Origin: Hedera helix
Taxonomy: Eukaryota > Streptophyta > Magnoliopsida > Apiales > Araliaceae
Direction: 5' to 3'
DNA: 64,000 nt
Assembly: GCA_947179155.2 (NCBI GenBank)
Contig: OX359270.1
Location: 7,542,577 to 7,606,576 of the forward strand
Shown here: piece after piece, positions 35,143 to 46,670 of the stretch
Numbering within the stretch: position 1 is the stretch's first letter
How the letters are laid out: each line of letters begins with the position of its first letter
The notes under the pieces: model-generated
Seen by the model: the letters and a program-made list of their open reading frames with translations, nothing else
Told to the model about the DNA's origin: nothing
The model's database searches: none
Translations under genes and position numbers: made by a program

Positions 35143-38081
35143 TGTAAGACCCTGAATTTTATGAAATACAAAATTTAATTTTTCTTCATATAGATATTTT
35201 TTTTAAACAGTAAGTGGTTAAATCGATAAAGTTAAAAGTTAAGGATGTTATGTGCAAATTTTATTTTGTCGGACAATATTCGCTTTGTCGGGGAATATTC
35301 GTTTGGTCGGGGAATATTCGTTTGGTCCGACGGCGCCGAAATAACAAATTATTGGTGGACCCCACAACGGAATATTTGTCGGATATAGAAAACGATAGAA
35401 ATAACCTTTTTAAATAAAAATAGTCAACGGAACTGTTAAAATACCGGTGATAAAAGAATAGTAGCATACGGTAGTTATTGGTATTTTCTGTAGCACTCGG
35501 TACTCTACAGTAACACGCGGTATTGCATAGTGTCTCATATTATTGGTCTGATAATTGACACCGTAACTGTTACGCATCATTTCATCGATAATTGTCACTG
35601 CATAATATTTTATATTATCAATTCAATAATTGTTGTTACACAGTATTTTGCATTATTGATTTAATAATTGTCATTACACTGTATTTTATATCATTGAGTC
35701 AATAATTGTTGTTGCACTGTTTTTAAAATTATTGAACCTAATAATTGTCACAGTAACATATGCACAGTAATTCACATTATTGAATCAATAATTGTCATTA
35801 CACAGTAACGTATGCTTTATTTTACATTATTGTTATCTCTATTATGATGTTATTTAAGCAGTTGTATTTTATTAATTTATTGACTTGATATATAAGAACT
35901 AACTATACTGTATTTATAACAATTAGTCATAATAATTGAATTGATAAAGTTATTTGTTTATAATATAAAGTTAGGTGATTATTAGGTGATATGAAATGAA
36001 TGGTGTAGATTAAAGTGTGAATTATTGTTGAATAATTGAATTGATTTGTTTATAATATAAAGTTAGGTGATTATTAGGTGATATGAAATGAATGGTGTAG
36101 ATTAAAGTGTGAATTATTGTTGAATAATTAAATTGATTTGTTTATAATATAAAGTTAGGTGATTATTAGGTGATATGAAATGAATGGTGTAGATTAAAGA
36201 TAATATAATATTTGAAATGGATGGTGTAGATTAAAAGATGATCTTTAAATGAATGGTTTAGATTAAATGAATGATAAGATTTTTGGCTATAAATAGAAGC
36301 CTTAACTTAAGGATTTTTCATAAACTTCCTTACTTGTTCTTTCTTTCTCTCTCTAAATACTTCTTGTGAAAGTTCTCTCTAAGTGTGCTTAAGTCATCTT
36401 GAGTATTTGTGAAGATCTATAAGTATACGTGTACTGTTCAAGTTAATCAACCTCATTTAAATCAATATCCAGTCACGTGTTGAGGTAAGGGATACCATCT
36501 TTTTCATCTTCCATTATTCAAACATACTATGGTAAGGGATTATCATTATTTGATTCTCGATAATAATATTGTTTCTTCCTTACTCATAAGACGTGCCTTT
36601 TATTTCCATGTATTAAGTTGTGGGAATAACCTTACGGAGCGGATTGCCGCCTGTTGGTGAATAACCTTTCGTATTCATTCATTATTAATCTCTGAGAATA
36701 ACCTTACGGAGCGGATTGCCGCCTGTTTGGTGAATAACTCTTTGTACTCAAATTCTATTAAATTGTGGGAATAACCTTACGGAGCGGATTGCCGCCTGTT
36801 TGGTGAATAACTCTTTGTACTCAAATTCTATTAAATTGTGGGAATAACCTTACGGAGCGGATTGCCGCCTGTTGGTGAATAACCCTTTGTATTAATTTCC
36901 TTCACCTTTTGTTAATCAAACCTGCTACGGTAATGGATATTATTTTCTTTCATACTCCTAAATCGAAATTTATTATGGAACTATTGCTTCTATAATTCCT
37001 GAAAATATTATATGTTCCATAATAGTTGAACTTCATTATTTCAACTGAACCTTCCTATTTACGTGAACCTTTCTATTGAATTGTAACCGTTATTCTGAAC
37101 TGTGGATCTTGAATATCATTTTTAAATTTCACTCCACATCATGTTGACAATTTGGACATTATTTGAATCTGTACAAAGTAAACTTCCGATACTTATTGTT
37201 ATCCTATTTCTTCTGTTCATCATTTATATCATTCTAATCATCCAAAAATCAAGCTGTTGTGAATATCTGTGGTCGGGGGCACAGATGTGATATATTTGTT
37301 GAACAGATGATAGGTTAAAGGCGATATAATAGGTTAAAGGCGATACATCTGTTCGGTGTCTTTTATGGCACGTGGTGAATGTTCTCTTTGGCCCGTAGTG
37401 CAAAGATGAACTGTTGTTTGGTATGATTATGACCAAAGGCTGAATCTGGTATAATCATGACCGTTGGTGTTATATTGAATATCTTTGGCCCGTAGTGCAA
37501 AGATGAACTGTTGATGTGCATGATTATGATCAGGAACTGTGAATTTGTATTATCTTGACTAATGATATTTCAGATGATAAAAGTTGATGATGTTTTTCCT
37601 AAAAAGAGAACCGAGTGGACATTAAAGTCTGCATTATTCTTCTAATAGATTACTCATTCCGCTGCTATTATTGATCTGAACGTTGTTTAAGAATTTAACT
37701 GCAGTTTTTGATATAAACCTTGTAGTCTATTGTATTCTATCAAGAACTCAACTGTTGAAGACTAATGATAATTTATTTGTCATTATCTTAGTCATGATAT
37801 TCTTTACTGGGCTATTTGAGCTCACCCTTTCTTTTGTTCCATTGTTTTTCAACAGGAGATGAAAACATAACAGGGTCTAGCCGGGGAATGGAGTGAGGGT
37901 CCGAGGAATAGTTATCATAGTCTTCACGTTTTGTAAAATAGTGTGGCAATAATAGTGAAGACTTAGTTGTGTATTATTATACACTGTATTGTTGTACGTT
38001 GTGCTTTGTTGTAATAATTTTGTTGTAGTATTTTGACGACTCAAGTTTGGGCTGTGTAGGTTCAGATTTGGGGGCGTCACA
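35143..38081 (+). mobile_element. Ty3/gypsy-like solo LTR, copy B
   Basis: 2939 bp, TGTAAGACCCTGAATTTTAT to TTTGGGGGCGTCACA, flanked by exact TTTTT repeats (35138-35142 and 38082-38086). Nearly identical to copy C along its length. Internal repeats: three units of about 92 bp with AAAGTTAGGTGATTATTAGG (35936-36200); four units with GGGAATAACCTTACGGAGCG (36614-36890); and two units with CCCGTAGTGCAAAGATGAAC (37389-37510). No coding content. Inserted in the Copia LTR. Confidence 0.88.
36288..36294 (+). promoter_or_regulatory. TATA box of solo LTR copy B
   Basis: TATAAAT within GGCTATAAATAGAAGCC, conserved in position with copies A and C. Confidence 0.45.
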
Positions 38082-38246
38082 TTTTTCATTATATCTTTGA
38101 AGGGGCTTTTCAAATACATATTCCGTTGTACTTAACTGAATAAGTTAACCTATTTAATCTATTTGGTAATCAATATTTAAAAAGAAATTTTAAAAAATCT
38201 ATTCAACTCCCTTTTAAATCTCTTTTGTACCTTTGAGAATAACAAG

Positions 38247-38258
38247 TAGTATCAAAAT
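38247..38258 (+). other. Copia primer-binding site (initiator-Met type, degenerate)
   Basis: TAGTATCAAAAT just after the LTR end matches TGGTATCAGAGC, the usual Copia PBS, at 9 of 12 positions. Confidence 0.6.
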
Positions 38259-38299
38259 TTTATTCTTAACTGAACTAGCTTAACAGTTTGAGTAAATCT

Positions 38300-39180
38300 A
38301 TGGCACCAAATAGAACCAGTTTTAAACTTAGTGGTGGAAACAAGCCACCACTATGTAATAAACATAAATTTGCTAACTGGACGGTTTTGCATACAGTCAT
38401 ATATGGATGAAATAGATGATGATGATGAGCTATTTGATGTTGTGTTAAATGGCCCATATATATTAACAAAGATTTGCTCCAACTCCTGAAGATCCAAACA
38501 AGGTTGTTGTCAAACAAAAAGTCGAGTGGACAGACACTGAGAATAAACTGGTGGCACTAGACAAAAGAGTTAAGAACATCCCGTTTATAGCTTTTGAAGA
38601 TGAACTGTTTGAAAATTTGGTCAACTATAAGACTGCAAAAGAAGTATGGGAAACTCTCCTAGTTATGTATGAAGGCACTGAAGAAGTAAGGGAGAACAAA
38701 AAATCACTCCTCACTCAACAATATGAAATATTTTTTCACATTCTTGGAGAAGACATTACAAGCACCTATGAAAGGTTCAACATTCTGCTCAATTCACTCA
38801 GAGCATTTGAAAAGATCTATCTTAATAAGAATGTGAACATTAAGTTCATGAGAACCCTACCAAACAAGTGGGATGCAAATACAATCGCTATCAGAGAGTC
38901 CAAGAATCTACACAAGATAACTGTGCAAAAGCTCTATAGGACCTGCTTACGTATGAGCTAGAGCATAAACAAAGAGTTGAGACAACAACAACAGAGAGCA
39001 TAAAGAAATATAAGGGTATAACCCTTAAAGTTGCTGAGATCCCCTCCAAAGCCCCCGTGGAGGATGATAGTGACATTGAATATGATGACGAGAATTTGAC
39101 CTTACTACCTAAAAGATTAATGAAGTTTATGAGAAAAGGTAAAAGCAGCAATACCAAAGGATTTAACAACAACAACAACA
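38300..39180 (+). pseudogene. Copia gag (UBN2-type), frameshifted
   Basis: Starts MAPNRTSFKLSGGNKPPL at 38300. It shifts frame near 38395 (QSYMDEIDDDDELFDVVLNG) and again near 38480, then has a clean stretch 38551-38935 with ALDKRVKNIPFIAF, AKEVWETLLVMYEGTEEV, KKSLLTQQYEIF and IKFMRTLPNKWDAN. After another one-base shift it continues DLLTYELEHKQRVE to about 39175. This is the order of plant Copia gag proteins. The zinc knuckle and everything downstream are missing. At least three frameshifts make it non-functional. Confidence 0.8.
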
Positions 39181-39190
39181 ATGGTTGGTT

Positions 39191-39631
39191 GGGGTTTGTT
39201 TTTCTTATTTAGGTCATTATCTTTTATTTATTATATTTTGGTGCTTGCATTGTTAGCTTATTACGATTCTACCTCATAAAGTCAATTTTAACTGAATTTA
39301 AGAACTAATGGTAAAATTTAGATGTCTACAATGAGAGATAACATATAAATATACAATTTTAGTACTATAAGAGAAAATCAAGTCAACTCACTTGTTTTAC
39401 TTGTAGTATAAGTAAAATTTTCTTACTTTCTATTTTTATTCACTCAATAAGTTCCACTCAACTCAGTCAAAATTAATAATAAAAAAAAAACATTTTTAAA
39501 AATAATTGTCCTTTAATTAAATAATTATCCTTAAGTTTGAAGAAAGAATAACAATTTTGCTTTCAATACCTACTTTTAAGAGTCCAAACTTAGTTATTTT
39601 GATAAATGAAAGCTTTGAAATATATTGTACA

Positions 39632-39707
<76 letters not shown>

Positions 39708-40986
39708 GGAGGTGACCACATCCAAAATTGGTTGGGATCACCTACCCATCAAACCCAATTTTAGCCGTCTCTTAAATGATTTAAAGGTGTGATATTACCT
39801 CAATCTGCATAATAGTTATCAAGAGCCTGAATAATTATTATGCGAAGCTTGACCCACATAACAAATGACTTGAATACCTTTGGATTCTAGAATGGGCCTA
39901 CCGTATAACAGTTCTGTGACAAGTTTTGACTCTTATGTGGGACCGCGTAATAGTTATGCGGCTTTTATAATACACCTAAATCAAAGATCTTATCCTCATT
40001 TCCTTAAACTAATATTTACTTGAATAGTTAGATCTCAATAATTTAAGGAATGCTGCGTGTTTCTTATTTTTATGTGTTTCCCAACTATGTACTTTGTTGT
40101 TTAAGGAAAATTCCTGAATGTTTATAGTTGTTATAAATCATTTGCTCCTGAATTTTTTACAGATCAATGTCCGGGAACAGTATTGCAGACCACTTAACAT
40201 ACTATGACATTGAGATAGGTTGTGATGATGTAGTCGCTTGCAAAATCGTTCAACCTCTGTTTTGAAAATGAATGCAGGGTCAGGTGTTCAGAGTACCAAA
40301 ATATTTAATACGATATATTTTGTGTTTTGGATATCTAAATGGGGTACTCATGAAGAGTCCAACCCATTTGATTGTTAGTTAAATTATCCAACATAGATTT
40401 GATTAGCTTTTATTTATTTTTTGAACGTTGTTATTTGACCAATTGTTGGATAGATATTAGGGAGTGGGTACAACTAATCCACGTTATTGTTATAAAGCCA
40501 CATTTTTTGATGATATGCCGTTACGATGTTTATTCCAATAGAGAGACAATATGTATCACAAAAAAAATATCTCCAGCAGAAAAGCAAATATACACACAAC
40601 CCGCATCAACTGGGAATCACTCTATGTATTATTCTACATTTTTTTATAACTATATATGCATGAATTACAAATTACATTTTTTCTTTAGCACTTATTTTCT
40701 GAAAAGTAAAAAACAAAAAATTATTACCCTTTTTATGAGTACATGTAAGTTGAAGTAGAATTTGTATACAACTATTAACTTGTTAGCATTTGCCATTTTG
40801 CCTATTTAGAGTTTTAAAACATCCGCTACTATTTTCGCAAAAAATCAGCAAGAAAAAGTTTTAGTATGCTATTTACATTCCCTTTGCAAATCTTTAGCCC
40901 AACAAAAACCCTCCATAAACCCTACATTATCCAACGTTTTACACTTCACAAAAGCAAAACCACAATTCCCCCAACTCCAAACCCAT
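39191..40986. other. Spacer upstream of the PORR gene
   Basis: 39191-39637 is AT-rich with nothing recognised. A pure TA microsatellite fills 39638-39702. 39703-40986 contains paired CATAATAGTTAT / GTAATAGTTATGCGG-type segments near 39806 and 39945 and the presumed promoter and 5' leader of the PORR gene. A 128-codon open frame at 40372-40758 has no family signature. Confidence 0.4.
39638..39702. repeat. (TA)n microsatellite
   Basis: About 65 bp of uninterrupted TA. Similar tracts occur at 15888-15950 and 55585-55616. Confidence 0.95.
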
Positions 40987-42912
40987 ATGAAATTCATACT
41001 CCGTTTTCTCCTGAAACCACCACATCAGCACCAGCACCGGTATCAGCATCGCCGTTCAATCTTCGACTCCGCCGCCTCCATCAAATGGGTTCGAGACCGA
41101 GCCTTAGATCACGCCGTCGAGAAAGAAAGAAACCTCAAACCCATGCTCAACCTCAAAAACCTCATCAAATCCGAACCCTCCAAATCTCTCCCTCTCTCTT
41201 TAATCGCCCAGAACAAACAAGCCCTCGAAATCCCAATTCGCCCCATTGATTTCATCCGCCGATACCCTTCAGTTTTCGAAGAATCCCTCCCCGGCGGAGT
41301 TGGAATCAACCCACATGTCAAATTGACCCCTCAAGTCCTCGACATGGATATTGAAGAACACTTGGTTTACCAGAGTGAGAATCATAAGCAAGAAGTGGCT
41401 GACCGGCTTTTGAAGCTTTTAATGATAGGTAAGGTCAATAAAATTCCATTGCATATTGTTGATAAGCTGAAATGGGATCTGGGTTTACCCCAAGATTATA
41501 CAAAAAGCATAGTCCCTGAATTTCCTGATTATTTTAAAGTCAATAAGTGTAATGATTTATTGTTTTTGGAGTTGGTTTGTTGGAGTAGTGAGCTAGCTGT
41601 ATCAGTGATGGAAAAGAAGGCAATTAGTGGAGGAATTGATTATAGAAAGGGAATGCCAATTGAATTTCCTTTACAGTATTCTCGAGGATTTGAGGTAGAT
41701 AAGAAGTTTAAGAAGTGGATTGATGATTGGCAAAAGTTGCCTTATATTTCTCCCTATGAAAATGTATTGCATTCTCAGCCTAAGAGCGAGGACTCGGATA
41801 AGTGGGCGGTGGGTGTGTTGCATGAGGTTCTTAGTCTTTTTGTTCCTAAGAAGACTGAGAAGGATACTATACTTTGCCTTGGAGAGTATTTGGGGGTTCG
41901 GTCAAGGTTCAAGAGGGCTTTGCTTCAACATCCGGGTATATTTTATATTTCGAGTAAGCTTCATACTCATACTGTAGTTTTGAGGGAGGGTTATAAGAGG
42001 GATTTGTTGATTGGGAAGCATAATCCAGTGATGGGTATGAGGTCTAAGTATATTCACCTTATGAACATGGTGAAAGAGGAGAACAAATCAAAAAGTGCTC
42101 AAGGTAGTAAAACTGGAAGAAAAAAGACGTGCCGGGATTCAAAAGAAGGGGACGAAGAAGACTTGGAAAATGAAGAAAGTGGGGAAGAACAAGATGAGAA
42201 CTTGAATCACATGTCAGATTCTGAGTTTGAGGATGAAAGTGATGATGACTATGATGACGAGGAGAATGATGATGATGAAAATGAAGACGAGAGTACAATA
42301 AGCAGAGAAATAACAACTAGAAAACCTAAGTTTGAAGAGAAGATAAGACCTTTGAGAAATGAGCATAACCAATCCGGTAGAAGATACCCTAGTAGAACTC
42401 TGGACAAACAGTCACCAACATTTTCCAGAGGAAAAGAAAGCCCTTTGAGGAATGAGAGAAACTCATCCGATAAAAGATACCCCAGTAAAAGTCTGAACAA
42501 ACAGTCGACAACATTTTCTAGAGGAAACGAAAGCCCTTTGAGGAACGGGAGAAACTCATCCAATAGAAGGTATCCCAGTAAAACTCTGGACAAAGAGTCT
42601 TCAACATTTTCTGGAGGAAAAGAAAGTCCTTTGAGAAATGAACCAAACCGATCTAGTAGAATATACCACAGTAAAACTCTGGACAAACAGTCACCAACAT
42701 TTTCCAGAGGGAAAGAAGGCCCTTGGAGAAATGAGCCAAACCAATCCGGTAGAAGGTACGCCAGCAAGACTATGAACAAAGATTCACCAACAAACTCCAG
42801 AGGAAAAGAAATGCCTGCTCGCCAAAATGTTCGTGGGAGGCCAAATGGAAGATTAGGCGTCTCAAGAAACAGGGAGACTACAAATCCAAACAGGAGGACG
42901 CGCACTTATTAA
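40987..42912 (+). CDS. PORR-domain organelle RNA-binding protein, 641 aa, intronless
   Basis: PORR (plant organelle RNA recognition, formerly DUF860) proteins bind intron RNA and promote group II intron splicing in chloroplasts or mitochondria. Residues 1-35 are rich in Arg, His and Pro with a hydrophobic start and only one acidic residue (Asp27), a likely organelle transit peptide. The PORR domain spans about residues 33-365: KWVRDRALDHAVEKERNLKP, PIDFIRRYPSVFEE, VADRLLKLLMIGKVNKIPLH, KLKWDLGLPQDY, EFPLQYSRGFE, LPYISPYEN, KWAVGVLHEVLSLFVPKKTE, ALLQHPGIFYISSKLHTHTV and LREGYKRDLL. Residues about 392-435 are strongly acidic. Residues 454-608 are five 31-residue basic repeats, and the end is Arg-rich. 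The core is of usual length; the 250-residue tail is the unusual part. Start chosen because it is the first ATG in frame and gives a complete N-terminus; no upstream in-frame ATG was seen near it. Confidence 0.92.
   Translation: MKFILRFLLKPPHQHQHRYQHRRSIFDSAASIKWVRDRALDHAVEKERNLKPMLNLKNLIKSEPSKSLPLSLIAQNKQALEIPIRPIDFIRRYPSVFEESLPGGVGINPHVKLTPQVLDMDIEEHLVYQSENHKQEVADRLLKLLMIGKVNKIPLHIVDKLKWDLGLPQDYTKSIVPEFPDYFKVNKCNDLLFLELVCWSSELAVSVMEKKAISGGIDYRKGMPIEFPLQYSRGFEVDKKFKKWIDDWQKLPYISPYENVLHSQPKSEDSDKWAVGVLHEVLSLFVPKKTEKDTILCLGEYLGVRSRFKRALLQHPGIFYISSKLHTHTVVLREGYKRDLLIGKHNPVMGMRSKYIHLMNMVKEENKSKSAQGSKTGRKKTCRDSKEGDEEDLENEESGEEQDENLNHMSDSEFEDESDDDYDDEENDDDENEDESTISREITTRKPKFEEKIRPLRNEHNQSGRRYPSRTLDKQSPTFSRGKESPLRNERNSSDKRYPSKSLNKQSTTFSRGNESPLRNGRNSSNRRYPSKTLDKESSTFSGGKESPLRNEPNRSSRIYHSKTLDKQSPTFSRGKEGPWRNEPNQSGRRYASKTMNKDSPTNSRGKEMPARQNVRGRPNGRLGVSRNRETTNPNRRTRTY
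42346..42810 (+). repeat. Coding minisatellite: five 93-bp units in the PORR gene tail
   Basis: Exactly 465 bp, five units of 93 bp, each coding 31 residues of the form SPLRNERNSS, then RRYPSKTLDKQSPTFSRGKE. The units differ at several codons but all lengths are equal. The last unit is the most changed. Confidence 0.9.
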
Positions 42913-43328
42913 AGATTTAGTTATATCTTGAAGCACCACTATGAAAAGGTTTACTTGTTCTTTGCTGAGATTTATGAGTCTTCTCATCTGCTGCTGGGTA
43001 ACATGTCATGATTTTTAGATTTGCTTTATTATCTGATATGTGCTGTCCGGTTTCTATTTAGTACTGATTTTGAGAGTTAATTAATTGTGCTTATGGTGTT
43101 TGTGTTAGTGTAAACAGTTACCGGCTATTGGATTTGTTTCAATAAGTATTGAATTTTTGTAGTGATTTTTAACATAGCGGATTTGATAATGCGTATAGGT
43201 TACTGGCTAAAATTTTCATACTATAACTGGGTGTGAGTATCAGTTTCTTCTCAGCGAATCTACTTGCCTACTTGGTAAAAGGTAGTTTTATAATTCGAAG
43301 GTCAGGAACTATTCTTCTAATGGGATCA
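42913..43328. other. PORR gene 3' flank
   Basis: Presumed 3'UTR and spacer. AT-rich, no clear single polyadenylation signal chosen, no other feature seen. Confidence 0.3.
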
Positions 43329-43336
43329 GTGGCAAG

Positions 43337-43977
43337 TAAGGCTGCAAATCGAACCAAATAGTTCGGGCTCGATTCGGACTCGACTCGAAAAAATGTGAAC
43401 GAGACTCGAATTCGTTAATAATATGATTCAAATCTGAGCACAAAAAATAGTTCGAATAAAAATACGAGTAGAATCTGAATAAGGTTATACTCGACTCGTT
43501 TAGAATTCAAACTATTCGAATTTTTAATCATGATCCGATACATAATCGATTGATACATATTCGAATCTATACTCGATACATTCTCTTATAATATATACAC
43601 AATTAAACAAAATTTGAATAATTAATTATTATTTTATTTTATTTTTGTAATTTTAATTTTAATTTTATATATTTAAAGTGTAATTATAATTATATTTTTT
43701 CATTTCTAAGTAAAATAATAAGTTCAATTAATAATTATATGTATTATAAAACTAGTTATTATGTGAAGACTCGAATTCGAGTTTGAATTTGACGTTCGCG
43801 AGTAGTTTGAATATAATTCGATCCGAGTCGAATTGAATTCGAGTAACGAAAATTCGAGTCGAGCCGAATCTGAGTAAAGTTTTTTTAATATAATTCGAAT
43901 CCGAGTACGAATTCAACCTTACGAGTCGAATCCGAGCAGTTTAAAATCCGAATCGATTCGGCTAGTTTGCAGCCTTA
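43337..43977. mobile_element. Non-autonomous hAT-like element with exact 8-bp TSD
   Basis: Perfect 12-bp inverted termini TAAGGCTGCAAA, flanked by exact GTGGCAAG repeats (43329-43336 and 43978-43985). The subterminal regions are filled with CGAATTCGA, GACTCGA and GATTCGG palindromic units. Body of 641 bp, no transposase. Confidence 0.85.
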
Positions 43978-43985
43978 GTGGCAAG

Positions 43986-44545
43986 GGTGCACACGGTCGG
44001 TTTGGTCGGTTTTTTGAGAAAAAAAATAACCAAACCATTTAAGTCGGTTATAAAAAATTAAAAACCCAAACCACCTAAATTTTTACATCGTGATCGGTTA
44101 TCGGTTTATTCGGTTATCGGTTAAATCGGTCGGTTTATTCGGTTATTCGATTCCGTAATTGATAATTTGATATTTATTATATTGCCAATTTTTCATAATA
44201 ATTAATAAATCACTAACTCAATAACTACAAATTATAATAGAAGTTCACTAAATCTGAAAAACAAAAATTACCTAACTCACTCACTAGGATAGAAGTTTTG
44301 TAAATTCGTCACAATGAAGACATATAATAAATATATAATTATATAAAATAAATATTTATTAAAAAGTATATAAATTATATTATAATTTTAAATTGTTCGG
44401 TCGGTTTGGTCAGTTTCGATTTTTTGAGAAGCCAAACCAAACCGGCCAAACTAGTCTCGGTTTTTTAGTTTTATAGTGTTCGGTTTTTTCGGTTTTATGT
44501 TTTTCGGTTTGAAATAGTAACGGTTTGGTTCGGTCGAATCGGTTT
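43986..44545. repeat. CGGTT-rich repeat, probable decayed TIR element
   Basis: Begins GGTGCACACGGTCGGTTTGG and carries many CGGTT / TCGGTTA units at the left (44070-44150) and right (44395-44545), with inverted AACCAAACCGGCC near 44430. This is the composition of a common class of plant hAT-like elements. Right end and TSD were not resolved. Confidence 0.4.
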
Positions 44546-46389
44546 TTCGGTCTATCTGTCTAGGTATCTGGGAACATCTCAGCCTACCCTGGTGAGTTCT
44601 TAATGAAGCTGAAACTTCATGAATAAAACAACCTTTTATCTAGTTTTTCCACTTGGACATAAAAAGCCGTTGTCATGAAGAAGATGAAAACAAGAATATC
44701 ATCAATCAAGGATTGCTCATGGAGCTTGATTTGCAATATATTGTCATACTTATGGTTAGTTTATACCTCAATTTAATTTACTTTGAGAATCAATATACTT
44801 CTAGATTGGTAGCCTGCTAATATCATCTTATTTGTGTTTATAGTACTAGAGTTTGTTTAATTGGATTTCTCCTATTTTATTGGACCTGGGTAGCGACTGT
44901 GGCACATTAGTCTTTTGGTCAAATCATGTCATCTGGTAGCATATGGAATCCTTGGTGGTCTAGAATATTTTAGGTAGTCAAGGAGACAATATACTTTTAT
45001 TTCCATTCTCACAATTTGTAGATTTAGGAATAGCCCTGCACTAAAAAGTATTTGTGTAATCTTATTGCTAACAATATTGTGTTATGGGTCCTAGATTATG
45101 TGATTTTTCATAATCCTTGTGAATCTAAATGTAGGTGTCATATCCGATTTATATAAAACAGCCTACAGGCATGTCTTTTTTGGGGATTTTCACAGCTAAA
45201 AACCTTTCTAACAAGCCAGTCCAACAATATTCCATGTGAAAAGAGGTTTTCCTTACCTTAGAGCAGTGTTTCATAATCTAAAAAACCAAGAAACATTTAG
45301 AGGGCACCCTTTTGAGCTTTTCCAATCTATCTTACATCACTATTCTAAAATTCCTACAAAATGACCATAAAGCTTCTAAAAAAGTAAATCATCTGTGCTA
45401 TATTCTCTAGCTAAATTTAATACGTTTGACGCAGTCTACTAAGGAAAGGAAGAAAACCTAGCTCAAGAGAGGCTAATCTTGTTTTTAGCTTTTGATCCGT
45501 TTGGAGTTACGGGGTTCATAATATATCAAATCAAATCTCTCGACGAGATCTGCAAGACTTGTTGCCTTCGGCCAGGTCACATGTTAATTTAGCTCAAAAG
45601 AGGTTGAGAAACGTGTTTTGGCTTCCCAAAGTTTTTACTAGTTTATGAACTTATTGGGTTGTTCCATAATTTTGACAGGTTTTCTAGCTTATTGTTTAGT
45701 ATTTAAAGAATGTCTTAGATTTGTTTTTTATTATTATTAATCATTGTTTTAAGCCTTATCAATATATTGCGGTTCATCCTTCTTTACCCTACTTTGTGGA
45801 GTCTTGTAATTGCACAGTTTATAGATACAATCCCAATGATTGTTTCTATTATTCTCTTAGTCTTTCTCTGTGTCAAAAAATTTCCACGACTAGCCACACA
45901 GATCAATCATGTGCTTACTCCAATCGATTCTTGGTAATCTAGTGTTACCTTGTTTCATTTGTCTTCATGGGTGATGACACAGTTATATGTTATGTATACG
46001 ATATTACGGCTGTAACTTGAATAATTGGGTGGCTCGTGATATGTGATCTCTCATTCTCTTGCTAGAGTCATGTTCTTTACCCATTTCCACTGATAGGTTT
46101 GATAGACCTCTTGATTCTTTTAGTGTTTTCATACGCAAGCTACCTTCTCTGATATTGTTGGAACTTGGAACCAAACTTTTGGAGCAGTTTCCTTTGACCA
46201 ATTTTATTATTAAGGCTTTCGTTTTGACTTTGGTTCTTAACAGGCTAATAGAAAGTGATTTGTGCAGTGTCACAGGGCTTAAAAAGCGTTTTCCCAGATG
46301 TGTGTGATGTATTAGCAGGTGAGTGATGTTGGTCTCTTTTCTTTCTCCACTGTCCTGTAGCATGACAACTGTCATGTTCGTTATTCAGG
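44546..46389. other. Spacer with no recognised gene
   Basis: AT-rich with scattered short frames on both strands. A 123-codon minus-strand frame (46375-46004) and its overlapping plus frame have no family signature I can name. They could be LINE-derived, given the relic just downstream. Confidence 0.3.
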
Positions 46390-46670
46390 ATATTTGGATA
46401 GTGCTAGGTTTGTCCTTGTGGAGTTGAGAAGTTTTTTCTTACTAGGTTTCAAGCATTTGATAGAAAGGATGGGAAAGTATTGTGGAGGTATGGTTTGGAT
46501 TGAAAGGAATGCTCGGATATCCAATGGTTGCTGTTTTCCCTTTGGGATAATGTCACTTTACTGTCATCATTGTGGACTTCTGCACTGGGGGCTTTTTGGG
46601 GGTTTCAATTTAAAATTTAGAGTTTGATTGGTGGGCTGCCCTTTATTAAGGGCCTTTATCTATTCCACTT
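46390..46670 (+). mobile_element. LINE 3'-end relic
   Basis: Plus-strand pieces WIERNARISN, then after a frameshift LWDNVTLLSSLWTSALGAFW, and a GATTGGTGGGCTGCCCT stretch match the C-terminal end of plant L1-type LINE ORF2 (WLERNARIF, then LWD, then SLWAS, then GAF). Frames are broken and the RT domain is absent. It could come from the same family as the relic at 3661-4140, though the two cover different parts of the element. Confidence 0.6.

Larger units (their letters stand above)
34830..39190 (+). mobile_element. Copia (SIRE-like) fragment: LTR end, PBS and gag
   Basis: The 3' part of a long Copia LTR (34830-35142, continuing 38087-38244) is split by a gypsy-like solo LTR. It ends AATAACA, then a PBS and a broken gag follow to about 39180. 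There is no protease, integrase or RT and no 3' LTR in the window. Its LTR is collinear with the end of the solo LTR at 17322-20264, so both belong to related families. Confidence 0.75.

Noticed and set aside
35214..35467. Recurring short frames near the start of the gypsy-like LTRs (also at 59330-59634 and 22147-22368)
   Set aside because: They repeat because the LTR repeats; they fall in U3 upstream of the TATA box and are frameshifted in copy A, so not a gene.
36614..36895. Regularly spaced repeats that could suggest a CRISPR array
   Set aside because: Only four units, repeats and spacers both conserved, located inside a plant LTR; this is a tandem duplication.
40372..40758. 128-codon plus-strand frame upstream of the PORR gene
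   Set aside because: AT-rich composition, Phe/Ile/Tyr-heavy product, no recognised domain and no good translation context; probably chance.
42249..42905. 218-codon minus-strand open frame
   Set aside because: It lies opposite the 93-bp repeats of the PORR gene; because 93 is a multiple of three, any frame open in one unit stays open through all five.
46004..46375. Overlapping frames on both strands (123 and 82 codons)
   Set aside because: No recognised motif; it sits next to a LINE relic and may be decayed LINE sequence, but I cannot show it.
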